A stretch of 64,000 nt of DNA from Dietzia aurantiaca. GTDB lineage: Bacteria > Actinomycetota > Actinomycetes > Mycobacteriales > Mycobacteriaceae. Positions 42,576-51,711 of this stretch are shown here, in pieces. Each line of letters opens with the position of its first letter. Positions within the stretch are counted from its first letter, which is position 1. The translations under genes and the position numbers were made by a program. The stretch spans positions 268,257-332,256 of the forward strand of contig NZ_JAIFXZ010000003.1 of NCBI RefSeq assembly GCF_021033825.1, in the 5' to 3' direction. Below the pieces are notes generated by a model. It was given only the letters and a program-made list of their open reading frames with translations. It had not been told where the DNA came from and searched no databases.

Positions 42576-43879
42576 CGCCCGGTCTCCGCGAAGAAGTCGG
42601 GCGCGGTCGGGGTGTCCAGAGAGCGGGCGACGCGCGCACCTGCGCGGTAGTCGATCTCGTGGACCACGCCCCCGGCGGGGTCGTTGACGTAGGCGCGTTC
42701 CCGGTCGACGGTGAGGTCGACCCCCTTCCGCGAGTCCGGGTCCGCGAGCGCTGCGGCCACCAGGGGTTCCGTTGCGGCGATCTCGGTTCCGGCGGCGCCG
42801 TCGTAGACGCGGATCCGGCCCTCGTGGTCCAGTGCGACGACGTGCCGGTCCGCGTCGTCGGACGCCGAGACCTGGACGAGCGGCTCCGCCGTCGGCACGT
42901 GCCGCCACTGCTTCTCGCGGGTATCGAGCAGCCAGAAGCCGGCCTCGCCGGCGAGCGCGGCCGTGGTGGGGCGCCCCTTGCGGTTCCGGAAGTCGGTGGC
43001 GCGCGGTGCGTCCGTGCCCTCGGGGTAGGGCACGTGCTCCAGGGTCGGCTCGTCGTCGTCAAGCGTGGCGAGGACGGCTCCGTCAGCGCAGCCGACGACC
43101 ACGCCCACACGGGTGGTGATGGTGCCCTGCGCATCGGGGCACGAGGCCGCCGCGCCGTCCACGGGTGCGCCGGCCGAGTCGTGGAACCGCACCCCGGTCA
43201 CGGCGCCCGAGTCGTCGACGGAGCTGACGAGCGCGCCACCGCCGAGCGGGGCGGTCACCCCCTCGTGCGGTTCGATCTCCAGACGGAAGACCTCCTCGAT
43301 CCGCCCCTTGGACAGCGCCTGGTTGTCCAGCAGCACAGCCTCGCCCGACTCGGGGAAGAACAGCCCGGTGCCGCCGGTGGTCGCGTTGGCCGAGGTCGAC
43401 ACGACCACCGGACCGCTACCCGCCACGGGCCCCAGCACCCGGGGCGAGGTCCGGTAGAAGTGGAAGTGGTCCACGTGATCCCACGTCCATACGCCGCTGT
43501 CGACGATCTCGACGCCCTCGCCCGTCTCGGCGAACAGGTAACGGCCGTCGGAGGTGACCGCCGACGGCGGGGCGATGGCCTCCGGTTCGGAGACGGTCCC
43601 GTCCAGCAGGTTCACCATTCCCACGGCGCCGTCCGAATCGATACTCACGAGGTGCAGCTGCGGCTCGGCCACCTCCTCGGCGCCGTCGATGGCTCCGTGT
43701 CCGGCTCCGGAGACTTCCGCTCCGGCGGGACTCCCAGCGGCGGGGCCCTGTGCGGTGGGCGGCTCAGCGCCCGGCGCGGCGCCGGTTGCATCGGTGCCCT
43801 CGTCGTCGGCTCCGGCGCACGCCGCGAGTGAGAGCGCCAGGGCCACGACGAGGGGCACGATCGTTCTGGAATTCTGCAT
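42572..43879 (-). CDS. Second AztD-like lipoprotein
   Basis: A 435-residue lipoprotein (lipobox LSLAAC) with an Ala/Gly/Pro-rich linker and beta-propeller-like repeats. A cluster WTWDHVDHFHFYRTSPRV near residue 140 is rich in His and Asp and could bind zinc. It resembles AztD only in general layout. The ATG at 43879 follows an AGCAGG site; an ATG seven codons earlier lacks one. It is coupled to aztC, so it should also serve zinc delivery. Confidence 0.72.
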   Translation of the reverse strand: MQNSRTIVPLVVALALSLAACAGADDEGTDATGAAPGAEPPTAQGPAAGSPAGAEVSGAGHGAIDGAEEVAEPQLHLVSIDSDGAVGMVNLLDGTVSEPEAIAPPSAVTSDGRYLFAETGEGVEIVDSGVWTWDHVDHFHFYRTSPRVLGPVAGSGPVVVSTSANATTGGTGLFFPESGEAVLLDNQALSKGRIEEVFRLEIEPHEGVTAPLGGGALVSSVDDSGAVTGVRFHDSAGAPVDGAAASCPDAQGTITTRVGVVVGCADGAVLATLDDDEPTLEHVPYPEGTDAPRATDFRNRKGRPTTAALAGEAGFWLLDTREKQWRHVPTAEPLVQVSASDDADRHVVALDHEGRIRVYDGAAGTEIAATEPLVAAALADPDSRKGVDLTVDRERAYVNDPAGGVVHEIDYRAGARVARSLDTPTAPDFFAETGR

Positions 43880-43932
43880 GACCTGCTTTCGGATAGTCAT
43901 CTGGGTCGGGCGGGTGGTGACGAGATCTGCGG

Positions 43933-44790
43933 CTACCGGCGGGAAGACGGGTGGTGCGTCAGCTGGCGGGCTCGCGGGATGTCGTACGCAGCTCTGACCA
44001 GTGCTGAAGCCCCGGCGAGCGCGATCGCGGAGAAGGCGATGGAGGAGCCGGCGGCCGTGCCCAGATGCCAGGAAGCCAGCAGGCCGACCACCACGGCGGC
44101 GCTGCCGAACACGGCGGCAAGTGCCATCGTGGAGGGGATACGCCGGGTCCACCGGTTCGCGGCGACGACCGGCGCGAGCAGCAGCGCCACCACGAGCAGG
44201 GTGCCGACGGCCTGGTACGAGGCCACCACCGCGAGGGTCACCAGGCCGATGAGCACCACGTGGGCCAGCGCGGGACGGAGCCCGAGAGTCTGCGCGATGC
44301 GCGGGTCGAATGCCGCGGCCACGAAGGCCCGGTGGAAGACCACCCCGAGCGCGAGCGTGACCGCCAGGGCGATCGCCAGGGTGACGAGTTCGGGAGTGCC
44401 TACCGCGAGGATGTCACCGAAGAGGATGGCCGTCGCGTCCGTGGCGAAGCTGCCCGAGTGCGACACGATGATCACCCCGACCGACAGCATCGTGACGAAC
44501 AGCAAACCGATGGTCGTGTCGTAGGACAGCCGCCCGCGCCGCTGCAGTGCGCCGGTCGCCACGCTCATCGTCACCGCGCTGGCGGCTCCGCCGGCCAGGG
44601 CAGGCAGGCCGAGCACCGTGGCCAGCGCGACCCCCGGCAGCATCCCGTGCCCGATCGCCTCCCCGAAGAACGCCATCCCGCGGATGACCACCCAGGTGCC
44701 CACGACGCCGCATATGGCCGCCACGAGCACACCACCGAGCGCAGCACGCGCGACGAACACCGTGCTGAACGGATCAAGGAACCAGGACAC
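43933..44790 (-). CDS. aztB: Zinc ABC transporter permease
   Basis: ZnuB/MntB-type permease of 285 residues with about eight helices. The stretch GMAFFGEAIGHGMLPGVALA carries the conserved Gly-Glu-Ala pattern, and SYQAVGTLLVVALLLAPV lies near the C-terminus. It starts with GTG, 51 bases from the divergent ATPase, with a Zur box between. 53 bases separate its stop from the AztD-like gene. Confidence 0.88.
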   Translation of the reverse strand: MSWFLDPFSTVFVARAALGGVLVAAICGVVGTWVVIRGMAFFGEAIGHGMLPGVALATVLGLPALAGGAASAVTMSVATGALQRRGRLSYDTTIGLLFVTMLSVGVIIVSHSGSFATDATAILFGDILAVGTPELVTLAIALAVTLALGVVFHRAFVAAAFDPRIAQTLGLRPALAHVVLIGLVTLAVVASYQAVGTLLVVALLLAPVVAANRWTRRIPSTMALAAVFGSAAVVVGLLASWHLGTAAGSSIAFSAIALAGASALVRAAYDIPRARQLTHHPSSRR

Positions 44791-44811
44791 GAGGTAGTAC
44801 GGTAACGGTAC

Positions 44812-44826
44812 TGATAATCATTTTCA
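44812..44826. promoter_or_regulatory. Zur box
   Basis: TGATAATCATTTTCA is a 7-1-7 inverted repeat with one mismatch and matches the actinobacterial Zur consensus. It lies between the divergent aztB and aztA genes and contains GATAAT, a likely -10 for aztA. Zinc-loaded Zur should block both directions. No zur gene is in the window. Confidence 0.8.
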
Positions 44827-44841
44827 ACAAGGAGATTCACC

Positions 44842-45477
44842 TTGACGCCTCCGAACGTCCCCGCACTGAGCGCCCACGGCGTGTGCTTCGGTTACACAGG
44901 ACGCGAAGTGATCCATGATGTCGATCTCGAACTGGGCCGGGGGACGGTCACCGCCATCGCCGGACCCAACGGCGCCGGCAAATCGACACTGCTCGAGATC
45001 CTCGCCGGGGTACGCACTCCGCAGAAGGGTGAGGTGCGCCGGCTGGGCACGGTGTCATTGGTGGTGCAGCGCCCGGCCGCGCCGGAGACCCTCCCGATCA
45101 CCGTGCGGGACACCGTCTCGATGGGGACGTGGGGCCGCCTCGGAAGGAGGCAAGCGCGGGAAATCGTCGCGGAAATGATCGACGCAGTCGGCCTGACCGG
45201 GTACGAATCCCGCTCCCTGACCGACCTGTCCGGGGGGCAACGGCAGCGCACCCTCCTCGCCCAGGCCCTCGCGCGGCGGGCGGACATCGTACTGATGGAC
45301 GAACCCGACGCCGGACTCGACGCCGCCAGCCGTGGCCGCATTCACGATCTTCTCCTCGACCAGGCGGACTGTCGAGGCGCCGTCGTCGTCTGCGCGACAC
45401 ACCACGACGGCTTCATCGCCACCGCGGATCGCGTGGTCAGGCTCGGGCACACTTCCCGTCAAGATTTGATTGACTAA
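44842..45477 (+). CDS. aztA: Zinc ABC transporter ATPase
   Basis: ATPase of 211 residues with Walker A GPNGAGKST, signature LSGGQRQRT and Walker B IVLMDEPDAGLD. It starts at TTG with AAGGAG seven bases upstream. It forms the importer with aztB and aztC across the shared Zur region. Confidence 0.9.
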   Translation: MTPPNVPALSAHGVCFGYTGREVIHDVDLELGRGTVTAIAGPNGAGKSTLLEILAGVRTPQKGEVRRLGTVSLVVQRPAAPETLPITVRDTVSMGTWGRLGRRQAREIVAEMIDAVGLTGYESRSLTDLSGGQRQRTLLAQALARRADIVLMDEPDAGLDAASRGRIHDLLLDQADCRGAVVVCATHHDGFIATADRVVRLGHTSRQDLID

Positions 45478-45504
45478 CTGTCTTCGTCAAGTCATCATTG
45501 ACAC

Positions 45505-45894
45505 ATGGACCCGCAGCTCGACACCGCACTGTCCACCGATCTCGACGCGCCCATCCGGGCGGCGCACGCCGCCGCGGCGGGCGCGGCATTCACCCAGGCG
45601 CAGGCCGTACTCGGTGCCACGCCCCCGCCGGGGGCCGACGGTGAGCAGTGGAACGTCGCCGTTCAGGTACTCGCGTTTCGGATCGAACACGCCGCCGGGT
45701 TCGACGCGCTCGGCTCCGTAGTGGGCCTGCGGCGATGGGGGGTGACCTGGGACGTGATCGGGCGCGCGGCCGGCATCTCCCGCCAGGCGGCCCACGCGAG
45801 GTGGGGCGCCCAGGTGCGCGCGACGCTCGACCGGTACGGCACCGGAGAGCTGGGCGGCCCGGTTGCCGACGACGAGGAGGACCTCAGTTCCTGA
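45505..45894 (+). CDS. Hypothetical protein with a helix-turn-helix-like segment
   Basis: A 129-residue protein. Residues about 79-101 (TWDVIGRAAGISRQAAHARW) look like a helix-turn-helix; the N-terminal part is Ala-rich helical and the tail acidic. TTGACT (45470) and CATCAT (45493) with a 17-base spacing would place the transcript start at the ATG itself, a leaderless gene. A small DNA-binding protein is possible. Confidence 0.6.
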   Translation: MDPQLDTALSTDLDAPIRAAHAAAAGAAFTQAQAVLGATPPPGADGEQWNVAVQVLAFRIEHAAGFDALGSVVGLRRWGVTWDVIGRAAGISRQAAHARWGAQVRATLDRYGTGELGGPVADDEEDLSS

Positions 45895-45905
45895 GTTGTA
45901 ACCCC

Positions 45906-45933
45906 TTGACGTACAACTAGTTGGTTGTATATT
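45906..45933 (+). promoter_or_regulatory. Leaderless promoter and ArsR operator
   Basis: TTGACG (45906-45911) and TATATT (45928-45933) are spaced by 16 bases, with transcription expected at or near the GTG at 45940. Between them lies CAACTAGTTG (45914-45923), a perfect palindrome inside the wider repeat TACAAC-N6-GTTGTA. This is a good site for autorepression. Confidence 0.6.
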
Positions 45934-45939
45934 GACTAG

Positions 45940-46266
45940 GTGACCGGGAACGACGAGGACAGAGCGGACGCCCTGTTCCACGCCCTCTCCGACAGGACAC
46001 GGCGAGACATCCTCCGCCGCGCCCTCGCCGGCGAACACTCGGTCAGCGCGTTGGCGGAGAGCTATCAGATGAGCTTCGCCGCGGTACAGAAACACGTGGC
46101 CGTCCTCGAGCGGGCCGGTCTCGTGACCAAACGTCGCAGCGGGCGTGAGCAGTTGGCCTCCGGTGACGTGGACGCTGTGCGGTCGGTGTCCGCGATGCTC
46201 GCGGGTATCGAACAGATCTGGCGCGGACGAATCGCCCGTGTCGACGACCTCCTCACTGATACGTAA
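45940..46266 (+). CDS. ArsR-family regulator
   Basis: Winged-helix regulator of 108 residues (ALSDRTRRDILRRALAGEHS, VSALAESYQMSFAAVQKHVAVLERAGLV). No metal-binding Cys pattern is present. This subgroup usually precedes SRPBCC/AHSA1 proteins, as here. The GTG start seems leaderless. Confidence 0.88.
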   Translation: MTGNDEDRADALFHALSDRTRRDILRRALAGEHSVSALAESYQMSFAAVQKHVAVLERAGLVTKRRSGREQLASGDVDAVRSVSAMLAGIEQIWRGRIARVDDLLTDT

Positions 46267-46277
46267 GGACCACCGCA

Positions 46278-46775
46278 ATGCCTGTCATCGACGTCACCCC
46301 TGACACCGAGATGCTCACCCTGACCATCACCGCCGAGTTCGCCGCCCCCGTCGAACGCGTCTGGCAGGTCTACTCCGACCCACGACAGCTCGAACAGATC
46401 TGGGGGCCGCCGGAGTACCCGGCCACCTTCACGACTTTTGAGTTCCATCCCGGTGGGCGCGCCGTCTACTACATGACCAGCCCCGAGGGCGAGAGGTTCG
46501 GCGGCTGGTGGCAGTTCGTCAAGATCGACGCCCCCACCTCGATGACCTTCGAGGACGGATTCGCCGACGCCGAGGGCAACCCGCTCCACGACATGCCCGT
46601 GACCAGCAACGTCTACGAGCTCACGGCGGCCGACGGCGGCACCCGCGCCGTGTACCGCTCGAGTTACGCCTCCGTCGAGGACCTGCAGAAGGTGCTGGAC
46701 ATGGGGGTCGTCGAGGGCAGCACGCAAGCGATCAACCAGATCGACGCGTTCCTCGCCCGTCAGCGCCGGGCGTAG
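46278..46775 (+). CDS. SRPBCC/AHSA1-domain protein
   Basis: A 165-residue protein with the START-like fold: AEFAAPVERVWQVYSDPRQL at the start, GGWWQFVKIDAP and a C-terminal helix. It follows the ArsR gene after 11 bases. Members bind hydrophobic ligands; function is unknown. Its last 16 bases overlap the convergent reductase-like gene. Confidence 0.85.
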   Translation: MPVIDVTPDTEMLTLTITAEFAAPVERVWQVYSDPRQLEQIWGPPEYPATFTTFEFHPGGRAVYYMTSPEGERFGGWWQFVKIDAPTSMTFEDGFADAEGNPLHDMPVTSNVYELTAADGGTRAVYRSSYASVEDLQKVLDMGVVEGSTQAINQIDAFLARQRRA

Positions 46776-47320
46776 TGGAGGTACGCGGTGTCGCCATAGG
46801 TGCGCTGCTCGACGAGGTCCAGGTCGAGCGCCGCGTCGGCGGGTAGGGCACGGAGGCCACCGCCGACGACCTTCGGGACCACGAAGAATCGGAAATCGCG
46901 CACCATGCCGGCCCGGATCGCGGCGGCGGCGGTGGTCGGGCCGAAGATCTCCACCTCACCCGACGCGTCGCGGACGATCTGCTCCAGCTCGGACAGCTCG
47001 AGCTCCGGCAGCAGCCGATCCCGCGGAGAATCGAGGTCCTCAGGGCCCAGGGTCGAGGACACCACGATGTGCTCGATCCCCTGCCAGCGCCGGGCGAACT
47101 CCCGCTCGTCCTCGCCCCAGGACCCGTCCTCGGGCTCGGCGTTCCAGTACGTCATGAGCTGGTAGGTGTTGCGGCCCAGGACCTCGGTGGACACCGCGCC
47201 CATGCGTTCGACGTGGAACCGGAACACCTCGTCGCCCGGCGCGGACCACTGGAAGTCCCCGCTCGCGTCGGCGGCGTACCCGTCGAGGGAGACCGTCGCG
47301 GTATAGCTCAGCGTTCCCAT
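46760..47320 (-). CDS. RibD C-terminal/dihydrofolate reductase-like protein
   Basis: A 186-residue protein of the same group as the one at 39715 but distinct: TATVSLDGYAADASGDFQW, LGRNTYQLMTYW, FGPTTAAAAIRAGMVRDFRF and PKVVGGGLRAL. NADPH-binding fold; substrate unknown. Probably transcribed alone. Confidence 0.85.
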   Translation of the reverse strand: MGTLSYTATVSLDGYAADASGDFQWSAPGDEVFRFHVERMGAVSTEVLGRNTYQLMTYWNAEPEDGSWGEDEREFARRWQGIEHIVVSSTLGPEDLDSPRDRLLPELELSELEQIVRDASGEVEIFGPTTAAAAIRAGMVRDFRFFVVPKVVGGGLRALPADAALDLDLVEQRTYGDTAYLHYARR

Positions 47321-47438
47321 GGGGCACCCCTGTGTGTCGACGACGACGATGCGGCCACAGTAGTCCCGTCAACGCGCGCGGAGGCGGTTTCCGGATTGTT
47401 CGAGCCGATCCGGTCGCCAGACCCCGAACGGATCCGCC

Positions 47439-48380
47439 TCAGAAGACGCTGACCCCGAGCCTGCGGCGGATCCGCATTTCCCACAGCGCGAGGGTGTACA
47501 TCTTCTTGAGCGGCATGGGCAAGACCTTGTCGGCGGCGCGCGCAACGGCGTTCATCCTGCGCTTGCGCCGCAGGTCGGCGGGCGTGATCTCCCAGTTCAT
47601 CTGTTCGCGGATCGACGCCGGGACGCCGAAGCGGGTGTACGAGTGATTGGTGGGCCCGAGCGCGCGCCGCGCCAGGTCGCCGGCACCGCGGAACTTGCCG
47701 TCGAGGATCCGGAAGGCGCACAGGTCATCGAGCATCTGTCGGACCGGGTCGTCGATCTCCGCGTCCGCCATCCCCGCGGCGAACCGCTCCTCGTACTCCG
47801 CCCAGGTGGCGGGCCAGTCCTCCTCGGGGACGTTGAGCACGGTGGCGAGCGGCGAGGCGAGGGTCAGGACGTGCTCGCGTTCGGCGGAATCGAGTTCGCG
47901 GTACAGCAGTTCGTACTGGTCCACGAAGAACCGGATCAGGCACAGCGCCACCCACAGCTGCAGCTCGCGGGAGTTACCGGAGTAGCGCACGGGACTGCTC
48001 GAGGTGGAGAAGACCTCGTCGTGGATCCGCTTGACCTCCCGGTGCATGAACTCCTTGTCGTCGTCGTTCCCGATCGTCGCCACGGCGAGGTACAGGGCGG
48101 TCGTGCGCGCCCGCTTGACGGGGTGCGTGTCGGCGCGGCCGCGCTCGACGCGGCTCTCGAGCACGCCGTACCCCACGGCCGGATTGGCCAGCTGCATGAT
48201 CACGTTCGCGCCGGCCAGCCACATCCACAGCCCGCTCGACAGGTCCAGCAGCGAGTCGATCTCGGTGAGGTCCCGCTCGGCCGGCCGCCGCACGGCGATC
48301 ATCCGGTCGAGTCCGGCGCGGGCGGCGTGGGCGCCGCCGGGCGTCGGGGCGGAGTGGGAGTCGGTCATCGCAGCGGTCAT
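47439..48380 (-). CDS. Oxygenase MpaB family protein (DUF2236)
   Basis: About 313 residues, mostly helical. It carries the family's ARTTALYLAVATIGNDDDKE and VKRIHDEVFSTSS segments with His and Arg that would hold heme, and RFFVDQYELLYRELDSAE. MpaB/DUF2236 proteins include a fungal oxygenase and latex-clearing relatives. The ATG at 48380 follows GAGGACGG; the frame extends 21 codons further. It is divergent from a TetR gene, a likely regulator. Confidence 0.78.
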   Translation of the reverse strand: MTAAMTDSHSAPTPGGAHAARAGLDRMIAVRRPAERDLTEIDSLLDLSSGLWMWLAGANVIMQLANPAVGYGVLESRVERGRADTHPVKRARTTALYLAVATIGNDDDKEFMHREVKRIHDEVFSTSSSPVRYSGNSRELQLWVALCLIRFFVDQYELLYRELDSAEREHVLTLASPLATVLNVPEEDWPATWAEYEERFAAGMADAEIDDPVRQMLDDLCAFRILDGKFRGAGDLARRALGPTNHSYTRFGVPASIREQMNWEITPADLRRKRRMNAVARAADKVLPMPLKKMYTLALWEMRIRRRLGVSVF

Positions 48381-48554
48381 CGGTCCGTCCTCGGAAAAGT
48401 AGGGGGAGCTCGCTTCCGCGCTCCCGGCGACCTGTGTGCCCACCGTAAACCCGTGAGGGTCATCTGAGCAAGGGCGTAGTCAGATCAGGTCCGGCGAGCT
48501 CGGCGCGTGATTGATACGGTCAGCTGCGACAGTGCGAGACACGGGAGGTCGGGC

Positions 48555-49298
48555 ATGACCGCTGGCGACAAGCCCGGGCGCGTCTACGGCGGCCGCTCGT
48601 CGGCCGACCGTGAGGCCGCGCGCCGACAGAGCCTGCTCGACGGCGCGATCGACACGCTCATCACCGGCGAGCCACTCACAGTTCGGGGCATCTGCCAGAA
48701 GACCGGGCTGACCTCGCGCTACTTCTACGAGAACTTCGCCTCGACGGACGCCCTGGCGGAGGCCGCGTACGACGCCTGCGTCAGCACGATCGCCACCGAG
48801 GTTGCCGCCGCATTCGCCGCGCCGCCGACCGTCGAGGAGCAGATCTCCGGCGCGATGTCCTCCCTCGTCGACGCGCTCGAATCGGACCCCCGAGCAGGAC
48901 ACATCCTCTTCTCGACCCGCATCGCCAACGCGCTCATCGCCCGCAAGCGCCAGGAGTCCACGCAGTTCTTCGTGGACATCACCGCCGCGACCGCCCGCGA
49001 GGCGGCCGCCGAGCCCGTGCCCGGAATCGACCCGGACCACGCCGCGCAGTTCGTCGTGGGCGGCGTGACCCAACTGCTGTCGACGTGGCTCAATACCCGA
49101 TACGACGCGCAGTTCGGGGCCGCGGGGGACGAGCCGTCCGACGCGGATCGGGGCGCCGGTGGCAACGGCAAGAACCATGACTACGACGACGACGCCGAGC
49201 CGACAGCCCCCGAACTCGACGGCCCGACGGTCGCCCGGACGGCGTCCACGCTCATCACGGCGCTGGCCCGCCAGCTCGCCGTGGACCTCACGCTCTGA
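48555..49298 (+). CDS. TetR-family regulator
   Basis: About 247 residues, long for TetR. The DNA-binding part is LTVRGICQKTGLTSRYFYEN, the C-terminal half has an Asp/Gly-rich loop (NHDYDDDAEPT). The ATG at 48555 has GGGAGG upstream. It is divergent from the MpaB-like gene. Confidence 0.85.
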   Translation: MTAGDKPGRVYGGRSSADREAARRQSLLDGAIDTLITGEPLTVRGICQKTGLTSRYFYENFASTDALAEAAYDACVSTIATEVAAAFAAPPTVEEQISGAMSSLVDALESDPRAGHILFSTRIANALIARKRQESTQFFVDITAATAREAAAEPVPGIDPDHAAQFVVGGVTQLLSTWLNTRYDAQFGAAGDEPSDADRGAGGNGKNHDYDDDAEPTAPELDGPTVARTASTLITALARQLAVDLTL

Positions 49299-49449
49299 CC
49301 CGGCCGAGTCCGCCCCTCGACCAGGGTGCGGCGAGCAGCCCGGGCGGATCCCCGGCACCTCGTCGGTCGCGGCGTTACCATCAGGGTGGCGTCGGGAGAC
49401 GACGGTCCCGGCGGGAACCGTTCACCGTCGCAAGGATGTGGATCCAGTC

Positions 49450-49890
49450 ATGGAGACCAAGCCAGTCATCGTCGGTATCGACGGCGCCGAGGATTCCGTT
49501 CGGGCCCTGCAGTGGGCCGTGGTCCACTCTCGTTCCGTGGGCGCTCCGCTGCATGTCATGGCCGTCTACGAGGTGCCCGCCATGCTCAGCCCCTACGGGA
49601 TGGCCGCGTGGGAGAACCCGGCGAATCTCGAGCAGAACGCGCGGGCCATGCTCGACGCCACCGTGAAGTCGGCGCTCGGCGAGGACGAGGGCGCGGCGGT
49701 CGTTCAGCGCGTCGTCCAGGGCCATCCCGGGAAGGTGCTGGTCGAGCAGTCGGACGGAGCCGGACTCCTCGTGATCGGTAGCCGCGGCCGCGGCGCCTTT
49801 ACCGGGATGTTGCTCGGCTCGGTGAGCCAGTACGTGGTGGCTCGCGCGAAGTGCCCGGTCGTGGTGATGCCGCACAACGCGCCGGACTGA
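49450..49890 (+). CDS. Universal stress protein
   Basis: A single UspA domain of 146 residues with the ATP-binding pattern G-x2-G-x9-G-S (GSRGRGAFTGMLLGSVS) near the end and IVGIDGAEDSVRALQWAV at the start. Probably binds ATP and responds to stress or stationary phase. AAGGA lies 13 bases before the ATG, slightly far. A strong terminator follows. Confidence 0.9.
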   Translation: METKPVIVGIDGAEDSVRALQWAVVHSRSVGAPLHVMAVYEVPAMLSPYGMAAWENPANLEQNARAMLDATVKSALGEDEGAAVVQRVVQGHPGKVLVEQSDGAGLLVIGSRGRGAFTGMLLGSVSQYVVARAKCPVVVMPHNAPD

Positions 49891-49921
49891 CGAGCCGCCG
49901 GAGACGGAGACGGCGATAGAG

Positions 49922-49956
49922 AGGCCCCCGGGTCCGCGGTGCGGATCCGGGGGCCT
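49922..49956. terminator. Strong terminator hairpin
   Basis: AGGCCCCCGGGTCCGC pairs with GCGGATCCGGGGGCCT, 16 pairs with one mismatch and a three-base loop. It lies between the convergent universal stress protein and MFS genes and can serve both. Confidence 0.85.
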
Positions 49957-50001
49957 GCGGGGGCTGGCTGCGCCGTACCGAGCCCGCGACGTGCGACGCC
50001 C

Positions 50002-51465
50002 CTAGTGGTGATGGACTCCGTCCGTGTAGAGCGACTTCTTGCTGGTCTCCGGGGACAGGATCAGCGAGATGATGGTCAGCACCGACAGCCCCACGAGGTA
50101 GTAGCCCACCCACGCCACGGAGAAGTGCTGCACCAGCCACACCGCGACGAACGGCGTGAGGGCGGCGCCGAGGATCGCGGAGAAGTTGTACGCCACGCCG
50201 GAACCCGTGTAGCGGGTGTGGGTGGGGAACAGCTCCGGCAGCACGGCCGACATCGGGCCGAAGGTAAGGCCCATCAGCGCCATGCCGACACACAGGAAGC
50301 CGAGCATGCGGACCACGTCGAGCCCGTCACCGGTGCCCATGGCCTCGGGGCTGAGCCACCAGCCGAACGACAGGCCGAAGAGGATGATCCCGGCGGTGGT
50401 GGTGATGAGCATCCGCCGTCGCCCGAAGCGGTCCGCGAGGTATCCGGCGATCGGGATGAACGCCGCGAAGAGCAGGATCGCGATGACCTGCAGGATGAGG
50501 AACGACCGGTAACCGTAGCCGAGCCCGCCGGTGGCCTCGCCGCCGATCGCGAACGACAGGATCCACGTGGTCATCAGGTAGAACAGGCCGTAGGTGGCCA
50601 GCATGATGAAGGTGCCGAGGATGATCTCCCACCAGTTCTTGCGGAACACCTCGGACACAGGCGCCTTGACGCGCTCGTTCTGCGCGACCGCCTTGGCGAA
50701 GACCGGCGTCTCCTCGATCCGCAGCCGCACGTACAGGCCCACGCCGACCATCACGATGGACAGCAGGAACGGGATGCGCCAGCCCCACACGAGGAACGGG
50801 TCGGACAGCTCGGCCGCCGTGGAGTCGTAGGCGAACCAGGTGGTGAGCAGCAGGAACACGCCGTTGGCCAGGATGAAGCCGAACGGGGCACCGAGCTGCG
50901 GCCACATCGCGGCGAACGCGCGCTTGCCGGGCTTGGCGGTCTCTGCCGCCAGCAGCGCAGCGCCCGACCACTCGCCGCCCAGGCCGATGCCCTGGAAGAA
51001 GCGCATGATGGTGAGCATCGCCGGCGCCCAGAGCCCGATCTGGTGGATCGTCGGCAGCAGGCCGATGAGGAACGTGGCGATACCCATCGTCAGCAGTGCG
51101 CCGACCAGCGTGACCTTGCGCCCGAGCCGGTCGCCGTAGTGGCCGAAGATCACCGAGCCGAGGGGCCGCGCGATGAACGCGGTGCCGAAGGTCGCCATGG
51201 AGGCGAGCAGCGCCGTACCGGAGTCGCCGCCTGCGAAGAACAGCAGCGGGAAGACCGAGACCGCGGCGGTGGCGAAGATGTAGAAGTCGTAGAACTCGAT
51301 CGTCGTGCCGATGAGGGACGCGAAGATGATCCGACTACGGGGGACGGGCGCGGTGGTCGCCTCCGCGGGCGTGCCCACCGTGGGATCGCCGACAGACTGG
51401 TCGACGACGACAACGCCGTCCTCGTCGTCCCTCCTGGGATCGGCGCGCGAATCCGACGTTCTCAT
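50002..51465 (-). CDS. MFS transporter, metabolite:H+ symporter (MHS) type
   Basis: Twelve-helix transporter of 487 residues. Motifs FGHYGDRLGRKVTLVGALL and a central VYVRLRIEETPVF loop fit the MHS group (ProP, KgtP, shikimate transporters). It probably imports a carboxylate or compatible solute with protons. The tail ends in three His. The ATG has GAGGAGG upstream. The 246 bases between it and the SDR stop hold no gene, only a weak CGTAC/GTACG repeat near 51629. Confidence 0.88.
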   Translation of the reverse strand: MRTSDSRADPRRDDEDGVVVVDQSVGDPTVGTPAEATTAPVPRSRIIFASLIGTTIEFYDFYIFATAAVSVFPLLFFAGGDSGTALLASMATFGTAFIARPLGSVIFGHYGDRLGRKVTLVGALLTMGIATFLIGLLPTIHQIGLWAPAMLTIMRFFQGIGLGGEWSGAALLAAETAKPGKRAFAAMWPQLGAPFGFILANGVFLLLTTWFAYDSTAAELSDPFLVWGWRIPFLLSIVMVGVGLYVRLRIEETPVFAKAVAQNERVKAPVSEVFRKNWWEIILGTFIMLATYGLFYLMTTWILSFAIGGEATGGLGYGYRSFLILQVIAILLFAAFIPIAGYLADRFGRRRMLITTTAGIILFGLSFGWWLSPEAMGTGDGLDVVRMLGFLCVGMALMGLTFGPMSAVLPELFPTHTRYTGSGVAYNFSAILGAALTPFVAVWLVQHFSVAWVGYYLVGLSVLTIISLILSPETSKKSLYTDGVHHH

Positions 51466-51711
51466 GGTCCTCCTCGTGGACGGCGGCGATCGGGATCCGA
51501 GGTGACGGATGGCCGACGACGCCTGTCATGGCGGGTGATGCCTGGGGCCCGGGCGGCGCGGTGAGCCGCCGAGCGCACACCACAGTAGAACCATGCTGTG
51601 TCGGCCGTCACACCTGCCGACCAGATGCGTACAAATGGTACGGAATCGGCTACTTCGGACCGAATTTCCTGTGCACCGTGTACACCCCGGACACCCCCAC
51701 CGCGGCAGGAG

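Noticed and set aside
49939..51564. 541-codon plus-strand frame
   Set aside because: Antisense to the MFS transporter, composed almost only of Arg, Glu, Gly and His, as shadow frames are.
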